The position numbers and the translations under genes are program-made. Shown here piece by piece: positions 7,011-16,162 of a stretch of DNA of 40,596 nucleotides (position 1 is the stretch's first letter; every line of letters starts with the position of its first letter). Below the pieces are notes generated by a model. The model saw only the letters and a program-made list of their open reading frames with translations, did not search any database and was not told the origin of the DNA. This DNA is from an uncultured bacterium (GTDB lineage: Bacteria; Bacteroidota; Bacteroidia; Bacteroidales; Bacteroidaceae). Location: NCBI GenBank assembly GCA_946188155.1, contig CAMHUC010000029.1, positions 1-40,596 on the forward strand. The letters run 5' to 3'.

Positions 7011-10000
7011 TTATAGTTCACTCTCAAAGAATCCCAGGGTAAGCAGTGCCTTGGCGAAGCGCTCCACATAGTCTTCCTCGATGGGGCGCCACTTGAAGCC
7101 CAGCCGGTAGAGTACCTGGGTGGTGTATTCGTTGTCGAAGCCTACGTCCTCGACGCTTTGTCCGGAGGAGTTGTCGTAGGCCATCAGCGGGCGCAGCAGC
7201 TCCACCAGGGCGGGGTTCTGCATCGCCTTGCCTATGCGCCGCTCGAAGACTTCGCCCTCGACACCCCTGACCAGAAGGCCGTCGCGTGCCATTCCCTCGA
7301 TGATGTCGGCCAGCAGGATATGGTGGTTGTTGTAGGGGTGGAACACCACGCATTCCTTAGGTGTCTCCGTCAGCAGCAGGATGGCGCGGGCCACCTCGTC
7401 GATGGGCGACATTTCGCAGGGCTCGTCGAGTGCTTCGAAGGGTATCTCGCCCAGGGCGACGTATGCCCTCAGGGTGGCTATGAAGTTGTTGCTGTTGAAA
7501 TTAATCTGGAACTCACCGTCGGAAAGCCGTGCCGACAGGTTGCCCACGCGCATGATCTTGGCGTTGAGGCCGTGGTGGAGCACGGCGTCGAGCACCAGGT
7601 CCTCAGCCACGAACTTGGAGTGTATGTACTGGTTGCCGTCTACATGCTGTCCGAGCCAGAAGCGCTGCTCCGTCAGCTTGACATCCTCGGCGGGCTGGCC
7701 GTCCACACAGTCGCCAGCGATGCTGATGGTAGAGACGTGTACGAGGCGGCTGTCGGTGCGCAGGCAGAATTCTATCAGGCTACGCACGCTGTCGGTGTTT
7801 ACCTGCTCGATGTCGTTGCCGACGGAGAAGTGCTTCACGTTGGCAATGCAGTTGATGACAGTGAAGTTGCGCCCGTGGAAATGGTTGAGGGTGTCGGCGC
7901 GGGTCATCTCGGCAGTGAAGGCCACGACGCGCCGCTGCAGCTTGTCGAAGTCGCCATCGCCGAAGTAGTAGAAGTAGAGCGTCTTGAGCTTGCCCATAGG
8001 TGTCTCGCCCTCGCCGCATCTGACGGGGCAGTAGATCTTGCCCCGGTAGCTGTGTATCAGCTCGTAGAGGATGTGCATGCCGAGATAGCCGGTGGCCCCT
8101 GCCAGCATCACCTTGCCGATGGGCTGCGCCGTGCCGGTGCGAATGGCATGGAGGGTGTTGGCCTCGAGCAGCCCGTCGTAGTCGCCGTAGGCATGGCCTG
8201 TGACGGGGGAAAGCTTGGAGATTTGAGGTTTGAGATTTGAGGTTTGGGATTTGGCCTCCGGCTGCTCTGTCTCTGCAGGGGCGGAGCCATTGCGCTCGGC
8301 GTTCTCCTTCTCGCTGACGAAGGCGGCCAGTGCGCGCGGGGTTTTGAGCTGGAAGAGGTCGTTGAACACAATGTTGAGCCCCTGCTTGCTGGCCTCCACT
8401 ATGACGCGGATGGCATTGAGCGACGTGCCGCCCAGGGCGAAGAAGTCGTCGTTGGCACCGATGGGCGACACCTTCAGTATCGTCTCGAAGATGTGGGCAA
8501 GCAGCGTCTCCACCCGCCCCTCGGGGGCCACGTAGGTAGCGTCGCTCTTCACCTCTGGGGCAGGCAGTGCCCGGCGGTTGATCTTGCCGTTGGGTGTCAT
8601 CGGCATCGTGTCGAGCTGCATATAGGCTGTGGGCACCATATAGCCGGTCAAGGTCAGCGAGAGGAACTGCTTGATGTCGGAACTCTTCAGTTCCTTTTTG
8701 GCGGTATAGTATAGGCAGAGCGTCTGGGCTTGATACACTTCGGCAGCCACCTGACTGATGCCTGGGAACTTGCTGGCCTGGTGCTCTATCTCGCCCAGCT
8801 CTATACGGAAGCCGCGTAGCTTCACCTGTGTGTCGATACGGCCCAGGTACTCTAACTGGCCGTCGGCGTTGTAGCGCACCAGGTCGCCCGTGCGGTACAT
8901 CTTGTTAAGTTCATTTATGAAGGGGATGGGGACGAACTTCTCGGCGGTCAGCTCGGGGCGGTGCCAGTAGCCCTGCGCTATCTGGATGCCGCTCAGACAT
9001 AGCTCGCCGGCACATCCCTGTGGCAATAGCTGGCCATCGGGGTCGCAGACGAACGAGGCACTGTTGGGCACAGCTCGTCCGATGGGGATGTCCTCGTCCT
9101 TCTCCTGATCAATTAGGTAGAAGGATGAGGCACAGGTGAACTCCGTAGGGCCGTAGCCGTTGAAGAGCCGGGTGGCGGTATTCTTGACGGGCATGAACTT
9201 CTCGCCGCCCAGTATGATGTAGTTCAGCCCGGTGTCGTAGGTGTTGAGCAGGGCCATGCCGATGGCCGTGCTCATGGTGCATCCGTAGATGTGGTGCTCC
9301 TTGATATAGTTCGCCATGCCCTTCAGGTCCTTGCGTAGTGTTTCCGACAGGATGTGGGTCTCGCCACCCGTTGACAGGGGCAGGAAGATGTCCTGTGTGG
9401 AGGCATCGAATGAGAAGCTGGGGTGGTGCAGGTTTCGCTTGCCGGGGCTGTAGTTGAAGGTGGGAACGAGCCAGGCAATATAGGCTGTGACGGAAGCCTG
9501 CGTGATGACCACGCCCTTAGGCTTGCCTGTGGAGCCGGAGGTGTAGATCATATAGCAGCGCCGCTCGGGTGCAGCCAGGCTCCTAAAGCCTTCAATTGTC
9601 GGCAGGTGGGCTATGGCCTCCTCCGTAAGCACTACCTTGGCCTGGCTGTCGGCACGCATATACTCGATGCGGTCGGCAGGATATTCGGGGTCGATGGGCA
9701 CGTAGGCAGCACCCGCTTTGTTGATGCCTATCACGGCAGTCACAAACGCCTTGGTGCGCCCCATCATGACGGCCACGAAGTCGTCGGGCTTTACGCCCAG
9801 ACTCACCAGCCAGGCCGCAACGGCATCCGACTGCTCGTCGAGCTCGCGGTAGGTCAGTCGGCCCTGGCTGTCCACAACAGCGGTGCTGTCGGGGCTCTGG
9901 GCTGCCTGCTGCTTGAACAGGTCGATCCAGGTCTTGGTGGCGTCGTAGCTGAGTGTCGCTCCTGATGAGAGCCGGATGAGTGCTTCCTGCTCCTGTGTAC

Positions 10001-13000
10001 TCACCGTTGAGGCGTCGGCCAGCAGTTCTGTGGTGGCCATGCTCGCGGCCATATTGCAGAAGGCGCGGGCATAGCGCTCCATGTCGCTACGGCTGTAGCG
10101 ACGACCGTCGTATTCCACTTCGAGGGTGTAGCCGTCCTTGCCTGCATAGACGGAGAACACCACGGGCAGCTTGGTGGTGTCGAGCGTCAGAGGCACCTGC
10201 GACTCATCCATCCCGTCGGCCTCGATTTCTCCCTGGTAGATAAACATCACCTCAGCCTTCAGGCCATAGTGTTCCACCAGTCGGGTGTAGGGATAGAAGT
10301 CCTGCTCGTAGCTCTTCAGCAGCTGTTGATGAACGGCCTCGACAAAGTTTACAGTTGATTGTTTACGGTTTACGGCGGGGCGTACCACGGGGAGTGTCTT
10401 GACAAACATGCCCACCGACTGCCCAAGGGCAGGCGATGCCGAGCGGCCATTGCTGATGGTGAGGAAGAGGGGCTGCTCCTCGCGGGTGATGCGGTGCATG
10501 GTCTCTGCGAATGCTGCTTGCATATAGCTGCTCGTGGTGACGCCGGCGGCACTGCAGAAGGCATCAATCTTCTCGGCGGCCATCGGCAGTTGGAAGGTGC
10601 AGTCGGGCTGGCCGTCGGGCTGTTTGGAGTCTTCGAGGGCCAGGGCTGTGGCATCGCCCACCAGCAGGTCGAAGCGCGACTCGGCCTCCGTCATGGCTGG
10701 GCTGCTGAGCAGTGTCTGCTCGTAGAGGGCGAAGTCGAAGGCGGTGAGGTGCTCCGGCTGTAGCCCTTCGCCATTGTAGGCACGCTGCATATCGCCGAGC
10801 AGCACCGCCGATGACAGACCGTCGAACACGATGTGATGGATGTCGATGAACAGGTAGACGTGGGTGGGTGTCCGGATGACCTCTATGCGGTAGAGACGGT
10901 CTTCGAAAAGGTTGAAGGGCTGCACTTTCTGCTGGAACCAGCCGCTGTCGGGCTCTTCGTCGAGCGTGGTCAGCGTGACGATGGTATCCTCGTCGTCATG
11001 ACGCTGCTGCACCACGTCGCCGTCCTGCCGGGCCAGGCGTGCCTTCAGGTAGCTGTGGGCATCCACAGTCTGGCGCAGGGCTTCGGCCAACTGTCCGGCA
11101 TCCATCGTGTCTAAACGGTACACCTCGGGGATGTTGTATTGTGTGGTGCCTCGGTTCATCTCCCAGTCGATGTACACGCCGCGCTGGTTCTCCGTCAGCG
11201 GATAGTAGTCGCGATACTCGTAAGTCGTTAGGGCGGTGGTGGGCTGTCCGAGCTGTGCGGCCATCTCGCGGATGGTAGGTTGGTGCATGATGGCGGCTAC
11301 CGTCACCTGCTGGCCCAGCTTACTTTGGATAGCCATGCTCAGGCGCATGGCTCCCAACGAGGAGAGTCCGAGCGAAATCAGGTTATTGGTGACACCAAAT
11401 GCGCTGGTGCCTATCAGCTCGGCCACGATGTCGAAGAGCTGTTGCTCCAGTTCCGTCTCCGGGGCCACGATGTCCTCCAGCTCTGTCTCGGGCTGTGGCA
11501 GGGCGCGGCGGTCGATCTTGCCGTTGGGCGTGAGCGGTATCTCGTCGAGCTGCATGTAGGCTGTGGGCACCATGTAGTCGGCGAGCGTCTCGGCGAGGAA
11601 GCTGCGGAGGGTGTCCTTGCCGACGGCGGTGCCGTCGGACGTGGTGTAGTAGAGGCAGAGCGTCTGTCCCTGCCACACCTCGGCGGCCACCATCGCGATG
11701 CCTTCGAACATGGCGGCGCGGGCCTCTATCTCGCCCAGCTCGATGCGGAATCCGCGGAGCTTCACCTGCGTGTCGATGCGTCCGAGGTACTCCAGCTGGT
11801 CGTTGGCGTTCCAGCGCACCAGGTCGCCGGTGCGGTACACCTTCATCCGTTCTCCGGCGATGGTCACCTCGCAGAACTTCTCGGCCGTCAGCTCCGGGCG
11901 TTTCCAGTAGCCCTTGGCCATCTGCGGTCCGGCCATGCACAGCTCGCCTGTCGCTCCCTTAGGCAGCAGGTTCCCCTCGTTGTCGAGCACGAGGGCGGTG
12001 AGGTTATACAGTGGTCTGCCGATGGGTATGTTGTCGTAGTGGCGGCCCTTCTCCACCTCGAAGTAGGTGGCATCGACGGTGAACTCCGTCGGGCCGTAGG
12101 TGTTCAGCACGCGGCCGGTGGTCTGCGGCGTGGTGGTCATCTTCTCGCCTCCGAGGCAGATGTAGTCTACGTCGAGCGGCTCGCCGCTGCCGAGCAGCTG
12201 TCCGAGCTGGGTGGTGTAGCAGCCGCCAGTGATGGCGTTGTCCTTCAGGTACTGGCGCAGCAGGCCGATGTCCATGCGTGCCTCCTCGGGTACGATATAT
12301 AGTGTGCCGCCCACGGTGAGCACGGGGTAGAGGTCCTCTACGGCGGCATCGAAGGCGAAGTTGCTGTGGCAGGCGATGCGGCTCTCGCTTGTCAGCCGCC
12401 ACTCGCGGCGGATGAAGTGTACGAAGTTGAGCAGTGCCTTGTGCTGTATCATCACCCCCTTGGGCTTGCCCGTGGAGCCTGAGGTGTAGATCATGTAGGC
12501 CAGACTCTCGGGAGTAAGTGAAGAATGAGGAGTGTTCATTCTTCGCTCGGTTTTGCCGCTTCGCTCGTCGAAGAACTCTTCACTTATAGAGCGGACTGTA
12601 TCCCCGTCGAGCGTCAGGGCGGCCTCGCTGTCGGCCATCATGTACTCCACTCGCTCGGCGGGGTATTCCAGGTCGATGGGCACGTAGGCGACGGATGCCT
12701 TGTGGGCACCGAGGGCGGCAGCCATGAACAGCCGGGAGCGACCCATGCGGATGGCGACGAACGTGTCGGGCTGAATGCCCTTCTCAGTCAGGTAGTGGGC
12801 GACGGCATCCGATGCCTCGTCGAGCTGGCGGTAGGTGAAGCTGCCATCGGCAGCCACCACGGCCGTCTGGTCGGGGCGCTCAGCCACTTGGCGCTTGAAG
12901 AGGTCTATCCACGTCTCTGTGGTATCGTACTCCAGTGTCTCTCCCTTCGACAGTGCAAGCAGCTGCCGTGCCTGTTCTTCCGATACCAGCGACACCTGGC

Positions 13001-16000
13001 CGAGCTTGCCGCCTCGCACCATGTTGCGAGCCGCACTGACGAAGGCCTGCCCCATCCGTTCGATGTCGGCGGCACTGTAGCGGGTGCCTACATACTCTAA
13101 TGCCAGCTGGTAGCCGTCGCCCTGGGGGTAGACGGAGAAGTCGATGGGCACCTTGGCGGTGTCGAGAGCCACGGAGATGTCCTCGCCGCCCGCACCGTCG
13201 TCGTCGATGATGCCGCCCTGGTACACAAACATGGCCTCTGCGTGTATCTTGCGCCGCTCCACGAGTTGGGTGTAAGGGTAGATGTCGTGCTCATAGCTCT
13301 CCTGGAGCTGGCGGTGCATGGCTTTTACAAAGTCGGCCACTGTTGCGTCACTGCCGACAGAGGGCCGTACCGCTGGCAGCGTCTTGACGAACATGCCTAC
13401 GCACGAGAGTAGGTCGGGAGATGCAGAGCGTCCGTTGTTGACGGTCAGGTAGAGGTGGCTCTCCTCACGGGTCAGGCGGCTCATGGTCTCGGCGAACACG
13501 GCGTGCATGAAGCTGCTCACGGTGACGCCGCAGGCTGTGCAGAAAGCCTGGATGCCGTCGTCGGCGAAGTGGATGAAGCGGATGGCCGACGGTGTGCCGT
13601 CGGGCCGCTCAGAGTCGGCCACGCTCAGCACGTTGGCCTCGGCTGTCAGCTGGTCGAAGTATTGTTCGGCCTTTTCGTAGGCGGCGGTCTGCTTCATCTC
13701 CTGCTCGTAGAGTGCGAAGTCGTAGGCCATGACGGCTTCCGGCTTCAGCTTCTTGCCGTCATAGGCGTCGAGGATGCTCTGCCGGAAGATGTCGGAAGAG
13801 AGGCCGTCGTAGATGATGTGGTGGATGTCGGCGAAGAGGTAGATGCTCTTGGGGGCCTTGTAGATTTCGATGCGGTAGAGGCGTTCGTTGAACAGGTCGA
13901 ATGGCCGCATGCGGCGGGCGAAGAAGGCCGTGTCGGGCTCGACAGTCAGGGTCTCGATGCTCACCACGGGTGGCTCGTCGTCGTGACGCTCCTGCATCAC
14001 GTCGCCTTCAGCCACCACGAGGCGTGTCTTCAGATAGCTGTGGGCATCCACGGCCTGTCTGACGGCCTCGGCCAGCCGTTCCGGGTCGGTCTGTTCGAAG
14101 CGGTATAGGTCGGGGATGTTGTACTGTGTGGTGTCGCGGTTCATCTCCCAGTCGATGTACACGCCGCGCTGGTTCTCCGTCAGGGGGTAGTGCTCGCGGC
14201 GCTTGCGGGCCGTCGGCAGCGGCATGTCGCCTTCCTGCCTGGCCGTGCTCTGAGTTAGGTCGGCGGCAATCTGCCGGATGGTGGGCTCGCGCATGATGGT
14301 GGCTACGGCGATTTGTCGGTCCAGTTTGGCCAGGATGGCCATGTTGAGCTTCATCATGCCCAGCGAGGAGAGTCCGAGCGACACCAGATTGTTGGTGACA
14401 CCGAATGCGCTGATGCCTATCAGCTCGGCCACGATGTCGAAGAGCTGCTGCTCCAGTTCCGTCTCCGGGGCCACGATGTCCTCCAGCTCTGTCTCGGGCT
14501 GTGGCAGGGCGCGGCGGTCGATCTTGCCGTTGGGCGTGAGCGGTATCTCGTCGAGCTGCATGTAGGCTGTGGGCACCATGTAGTCGGCGAGCGTCTCGGC
14601 GAGGAAGCTGCGGAGGGTGTCCTTGCCGACGGCGGTGCCGTCGGACGTGGTGTAGTAGAGGCAGAGCGTCTGTCCCTGCCACACCTCGGCGGCCACCATC
14701 GCGATGCCTTCGAACATGGCGGCGCGGGCCTCTATCTCGCCCAGCTCGATGCGGAATCCGCGGAGCTTCACCTGCGTGTCGATGCGTCCGAGGTACTCCA
14801 GCTGGTCGTCGGCGTTCCAGCGCACCAGGTCGCCGGTGCGGTACACCTTCATGCGCTCGCCGGCGATGGTCACCTCGCAGAACTTCTCTGCCGTCAGCTC
14901 CGGGCGTTTCCAATAGCCCTTGGCCATTTGTGGACCGGCCATGCACAGTTCGCCCACGTCTCCACGGGGCAACAACTGGCCCTTGTCGTCGAGCACGAGG
15001 GCGGTGAGGTTATACAGTGGTCGACCGATGGGTATGTTGTCGTAGTGGTGGTCCTTCTCCACTTCGAAGTAGGTGGCGTCGACGGTGAACTCCGTCGGGC
15101 CGTAGGTGTTCAGCACACGGCCGGTGGTCTGCGGCGTGGTGGTCATCTTCTCGCCTCCGAGGCAGATGTAGTCTACGTCGAGCGGCTCGCCGCTGCCGAG
15201 CAGCTGTCCGAGCTGGGTGGTGTAGCAGCCGCCAGTGATGGCGTTGTCCTTCAGGTACTGGCGCAGCAGGCCGATGTCCATGCGTGCCTCCTCGGGTACG
15301 ATATATAGTGTGCCGCCCACGGTGAGCACGGGGTAGAGGTCCTCTACGGCGGCATCGAAGGCGAAGTTGCTGTGGCAGGCGATGCGGCTCTCGCTTGTCA
15401 GCCGCCACTCGCGGCGGATGAAGTGTACGAAGTTGAGCAGTGCCTTGTGCTGTATCATCACCCCCTTGGGCTTGCCCGTGGAGCCTGAGGTGTAGATCAT
15501 GTAGGCCAGACTCTCGGGAGTAAGTGAAGAATGAGGAGTGTTCATTCTTCGCTCGGTTTTGCCGCTTCGCTCGTCGAAGAACTCTTCACTTATAGAGCGG
15601 ACTGTATCCCCGTCGAGCGTCAGGGCGGCCTCGCTGTCGGCCATCATGTACTCCACTCGCTCGGCGGGGTATTCCAGGTCGATGGGCACGTAGGCGACGG
15701 ATGCCTTGTGGGCACCGAGGGCGGCAGCCATGAACAGCCGGGAGCGACCCATGCGGATGGCGACGAACGCGTCGGGCTGAATTCCTTTCTCAATCAGGTA
15801 GTGGGCGATGGCGTCCGACGCCTCGTCGAGCTGGCGGTAGGAGTAGCTGCCGTCGGCAGCCACCACGGCCGTCTGGTCGGGGCGCTCGGCCACCTGGCGC
15901 TTGAACAGGTCAATCCACGTCTCAGTGGTGTCATAATCCAGCGTCTCTCCCTTCGACAGGGCCAGTAGCCGTTTGGCTTCTTCCATGGTGATTGGCTTGG

Positions 16001-16022
16001 ATGGGTTTGTTTTAGTGTCCAT
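7011..16022 (-). CDS. Trimodular nonribosomal peptide synthetase with terminal reductase (A-T-C-A-T-C-A-T-R)
   Basis: 3003 residues from the ATG at 16020-16022. The TTG 33 bp upstream lies within the -7 promoter box and is rejected as a start. Domain order: A1 (about 20-515, YTSGSTGKPKG, NTYGPTE, NGKIDRR), T1 (LGLSSLG, ~547), C1 (HHIIYDG, ~730), A2 (~1025-1520), T2 (~1550), C2 (HHIVFDG, ~1727), A3 (~2020-2510), T3 (FFALGGTSL, ~2530) and a thioester reductase (~2630-3003, GATGYLG, HVSTISIAG, YIHSK). It should build a tripeptide and release it reductively as an aldehyde. Hand alignment to GrsA gives pocket residues D-A-E-C-C-G-T-V-D-K for both A1 and A2 and D-A-Q-T-I-G-G-C-A-K for A3; I cannot assign substrates. 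No phosphopantetheinyl transferase is in the window. The exporter gene follows. Confidence 0.95.
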   Translation of the reverse strand: MDTKTNPSKPITMEEAKRLLALSKGETLDYDTTETWIDLFKRQVAERPDQTAVVAADGSYSYRQLDEASDAIAHYLIEKGIQPDAFVAIRMGRSRLFMAAALGAHKASVAYVPIDLEYPAERVEYMMADSEAALTLDGDTVRSISEEFFDERSGKTERRMNTPHSSLTPESLAYMIYTSGSTGKPKGVMIQHKALLNFVHFIRREWRLTSESRIACHSNFAFDAAVEDLYPVLTVGGTLYIVPEEARMDIGLLRQYLKDNAITGGCYTTQLGQLLGSGEPLDVDYICLGGEKMTTTPQTTGRVLNTYGPTEFTVDATYFEVEKDHHYDNIPIGRPLYNLTALVLDDKGQLLPRGDVGELCMAGPQMAKGYWKRPELTAEKFCEVTIAGERMKVYRTGDLVRWNADDQLEYLGRIDTQVKLRGFRIELGEIEARAAMFEGIAMVAAEVWQGQTLCLYYTTSDGTAVGKDTLRSFLAETLADYMVPTAYMQLDEIPLTPNGKIDRRALPQPETELEDIVAPETELEQQLFDIVAELIGISAFGVTNNLVSLGLSSLGMMKLNMAILAKLDRQIAVATIMREPTIRQIAADLTQSTARQEGDMPLPTARKRREHYPLTENQRGVYIDWEMNRDTTQYNIPDLYRFEQTDPERLAEAVRQAVDAHSYLKTRLVVAEGDVMQERHDDEPPVVSIETLTVEPDTAFFARRMRPFDLFNERLYRIEIYKAPKSIYLFADIHHIIYDGLSSDIFRQSILDAYDGKKLKPEAVMAYDFALYEQEMKQTAAYEKAEQYFDQLTAEANVLSVADSERPDGTPSAIRFIHFADDGIQAFCTACGVTVSSFMHAVFAETMSRLTREESHLYLTVNNGRSASPDLLSCVGMFVKTLPAVRPSVGSDATVADFVKAMHRQLQESYEHDIYPYTQLVERRKIHAEAMFVYQGGIIDDDGAGGEDISVALDTAKVPIDFSVYPQGDGYQLALEYVGTRYSAADIERMGQAFVSAARNMVRGGKLGQVSLVSEEQARQLLALSKGETLEYDTTETWIDLFKRQVAERPDQTAVVAADGSFTYRQLDEASDAVAHYLTEKGIQPDTFVAIRMGRSRLFMAAALGAHKASVAYVPIDLEYPAERVEYMMADSEAALTLDGDTVRSISEEFFDERSGKTERRMNTPHSSLTPESLAYMIYTSGSTGKPKGVMIQHKALLNFVHFIRREWRLTSESRIACHSNFAFDAAVEDLYPVLTVGGTLYIVPEEARMDIGLLRQYLKDNAITGGCYTTQLGQLLGSGEPLDVDYICLGGEKMTTTPQTTGRVLNTYGPTEFTVDATYFEVEKGRHYDNIPIGRPLYNLTALVLDNEGNLLPKGATGELCMAGPQMAKGYWKRPELTAEKFCEVTIAGERMKVYRTGDLVRWNANDQLEYLGRIDTQVKLRGFRIELGEIEARAAMFEGIAMVAAEVWQGQTLCLYYTTSDGTAVGKDTLRSFLAETLADYMVPTAYMQLDEIPLTPNGKIDRRALPQPETELEDIVAPETELEQQLFDIVAELIGTSAFGVTNNLISLGLSSLGAMRLSMAIQSKLGQQVTVAAIMHQPTIREMAAQLGQPTTALTTYEYRDYYPLTENQRGVYIDWEMNRGTTQYNIPEVYRLDTMDAGQLAEALRQTVDAHSYLKARLARQDGDVVQQRHDDEDTIVTLTTLDEEPDSGWFQQKVQPFNLFEDRLYRIEVIRTPTHVYLFIDIHHIVFDGLSSAVLLGDMQRAYNGEGLQPEHLTAFDFALYEQTLLSSPAMTEAESRFDLLVGDATALALEDSKQPDGQPDCTFQLPMAAEKIDAFCSAAGVTTSSYMQAAFAETMHRITREEQPLFLTISNGRSASPALGQSVGMFVKTLPVVRPAVNRKQSTVNFVEAVHQQLLKSYEQDFYPYTRLVEHYGLKAEVMFIYQGEIEADGMDESQVPLTLDTTKLPVVFSVYAGKDGYTLEVEYDGRRYSRSDMERYARAFCNMAASMATTELLADASTVSTQEQEALIRLSSGATLSYDATKTWIDLFKQQAAQSPDSTAVVDSQGRLTYRELDEQSDAVAAWLVSLGVKPDDFVAVMMGRTKAFVTAVIGINKAGAAYVPIDPEYPADRIEYMRADSQAKVVLTEEAIAHLPTIEGFRSLAAPERRCYMIYTSGSTGKPKGVVITQASVTAYIAWLVPTFNYSPGKRNLHHPSFSFDASTQDIFLPLSTGGETHILSETLRKDLKGMANYIKEHHIYGCTMSTAIGMALLNTYDTGLNYIILGGEKFMPVKNTATRLFNGYGPTEFTCASSFYLIDQEKDEDIPIGRAVPNSASFVCDPDGQLLPQGCAGELCLSGIQIAQGYWHRPELTAEKFVPIPFINELNKMYRTGDLVRYNADGQLEYLGRIDTQVKLRGFRIELGEIEHQASKFPGISQVAAEVYQAQTLCLYYTAKKELKSSDIKQFLSLTLTGYMVPTAYMQLDTMPMTPNGKINRRALPAPEVKSDATYVAPEGRVETLLAHIFETILKVSPIGANDDFFALGGTSLNAIRVIVEASKQGLNIVFNDLFQLKTPRALAAFVSEKENAERNGSAPAETEQPEAKSQTSNLKPQISKLSPVTGHAYGDYDGLLEANTLHAIRTGTAQPIGKVMLAGATGYLGMHILYELIHSYRGKIYCPVRCGEGETPMGKLKTLYFYYFGDGDFDKLQRRVVAFTAEMTRADTLNHFHGRNFTVINCIANVKHFSVGNDIEQVNTDSVRSLIEFCLRTDSRLVHVSTISIAGDCVDGQPAEDVKLTEQRFWLGQHVDGNQYIHSKFVAEDLVLDAVLHHGLNAKIMRVGNLSARLSDGEFQINFNSNNFIATLRAYVALGEIPFEALDEPCEMSPIDEVARAILLLTETPKECVVFHPYNNHHILLADIIEGMARDGLLVRGVEGEVFERRIGKAMQNPALVELLRPLMAYDNSSGQSVEDVGFDNEYTTQVLYRLGFKWRPIEEDYVERFAKALLTLGFFESEL
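8216..8258. repeat. GATTTGAGGTTTGA repeat inside the NRPS T3-R linker
   Basis: About three copies of a GATTTGAGGTTTGA-type unit lie in frame within the linker between the last carrier domain and the reductase. They encode the Ser/Lys/Gln-rich stretch SQTSNLKPQISKL. Similar AT-biased units are common intergenic filler in Prevotella. Confidence 0.65.
11383..12770. repeat. Direct repeat copy 2 (A2 domain)
   Basis: This copy is nearly identical to 14389-15776 at an offset of 3006 bp (1002 codons, one module). About 640 bp (roughly 12115-12760) shows no difference that I could find by eye; the edges are mosaic. It encodes adenylation domain 2 and the start of T2. Confidence 0.9.
12515..12586. repeat. 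In-frame inverted repeat inside A2
   Basis: TAAGTGAAGA at 12515-12524 and TCTTCACTTA at 12577-12586 enclose further GAAGAATG/CATTCTTC and CGCTTCGCTCG units. The stretch encodes a hydrophilic loop just before the YTSGSTGKPKG motif, about 13 residues longer than the corresponding loop in A3. Confidence 0.65.
14389..15776. repeat. Direct repeat copy 1 (A1 domain)
   Basis: Partner of 11383-12770. It covers the A1 domain and the start of T1. The substrate-pocket residues are identical in the two copies, so both modules should load the same amino acid. Confidence 0.9.
15521..15592. repeat. In-frame inverted repeat inside A1
   Basis: Identical to the insertion-like loop at 12515-12586, so it was present before the duplication or the last gene-conversion event. 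The reading frame is kept. Confidence 0.65.
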
Positions 16023-16052
16023 GTTTTTAGTCTTTTTCGTTCTTTCTGCTTG

Positions 16053-16060
16053 CAAAGGTA
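16053..16060 (-). promoter_or_regulatory. -7 box (TACCTTTG) for the NRPS-MATE operon
   Basis: On the minus strand the octamer matches TAnnTTTG and lies 30 bp before the NRPS ATG. A TTTTG occurs 12 nt upstream, too close for a standard -33 element. This box rules out the upstream TTG as a start codon. Confidence 0.65.
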
Positions 16061-16100
16061 TGTTTTTTTGTTCAAAACGCGTGTTATTTTGAGTTTTTTT

Positions 16101-16130
16101 TTGCCTTTTGATTGTAATTTAGTACTTTTG
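16101..16130 (+). promoter_or_regulatory. Promoter for the alcohol dehydrogenase-GH43 operon
   Basis: TTG at 16101-16103 is followed after 19 nt by TACTTTTG at 16123-16130, a good match in sequence and spacing to the Bacteroidetes -33/-7 promoter. The leader to the ATG at 16163 is A-rich. It is back to back with the NRPS promoter in a 140-bp intergenic region. Confidence 0.65.
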
Positions 16131-16162
16131 CAGGCAAGTTAAAAACCAAAAACAAAAGTAAT

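Noticed and set aside
7001..7069. Upstream start for the MATE fusion protein overlapping the NRPS end
   Set aside because: The added residues (MWSASPRHCLPWDS...) are the shadow of the NRPS C-terminus; the ATG at 7000 follows the NRPS stop directly.
14313..15308. Long plus-strand ORFs opposite the NRPS (also 5687-6700, 7158-8240, 11280-12302)
   Set aside because: They are antisense shadows caused by high GC and third-position bias; they repeat in parallel with the duplicated A domains and have no family features.
16023..16055. TTG start extending the NRPS by 11 residues
   Set aside because: It overlaps the -7 promoter box TACCTTTG; the ATG at 16022 is better placed.
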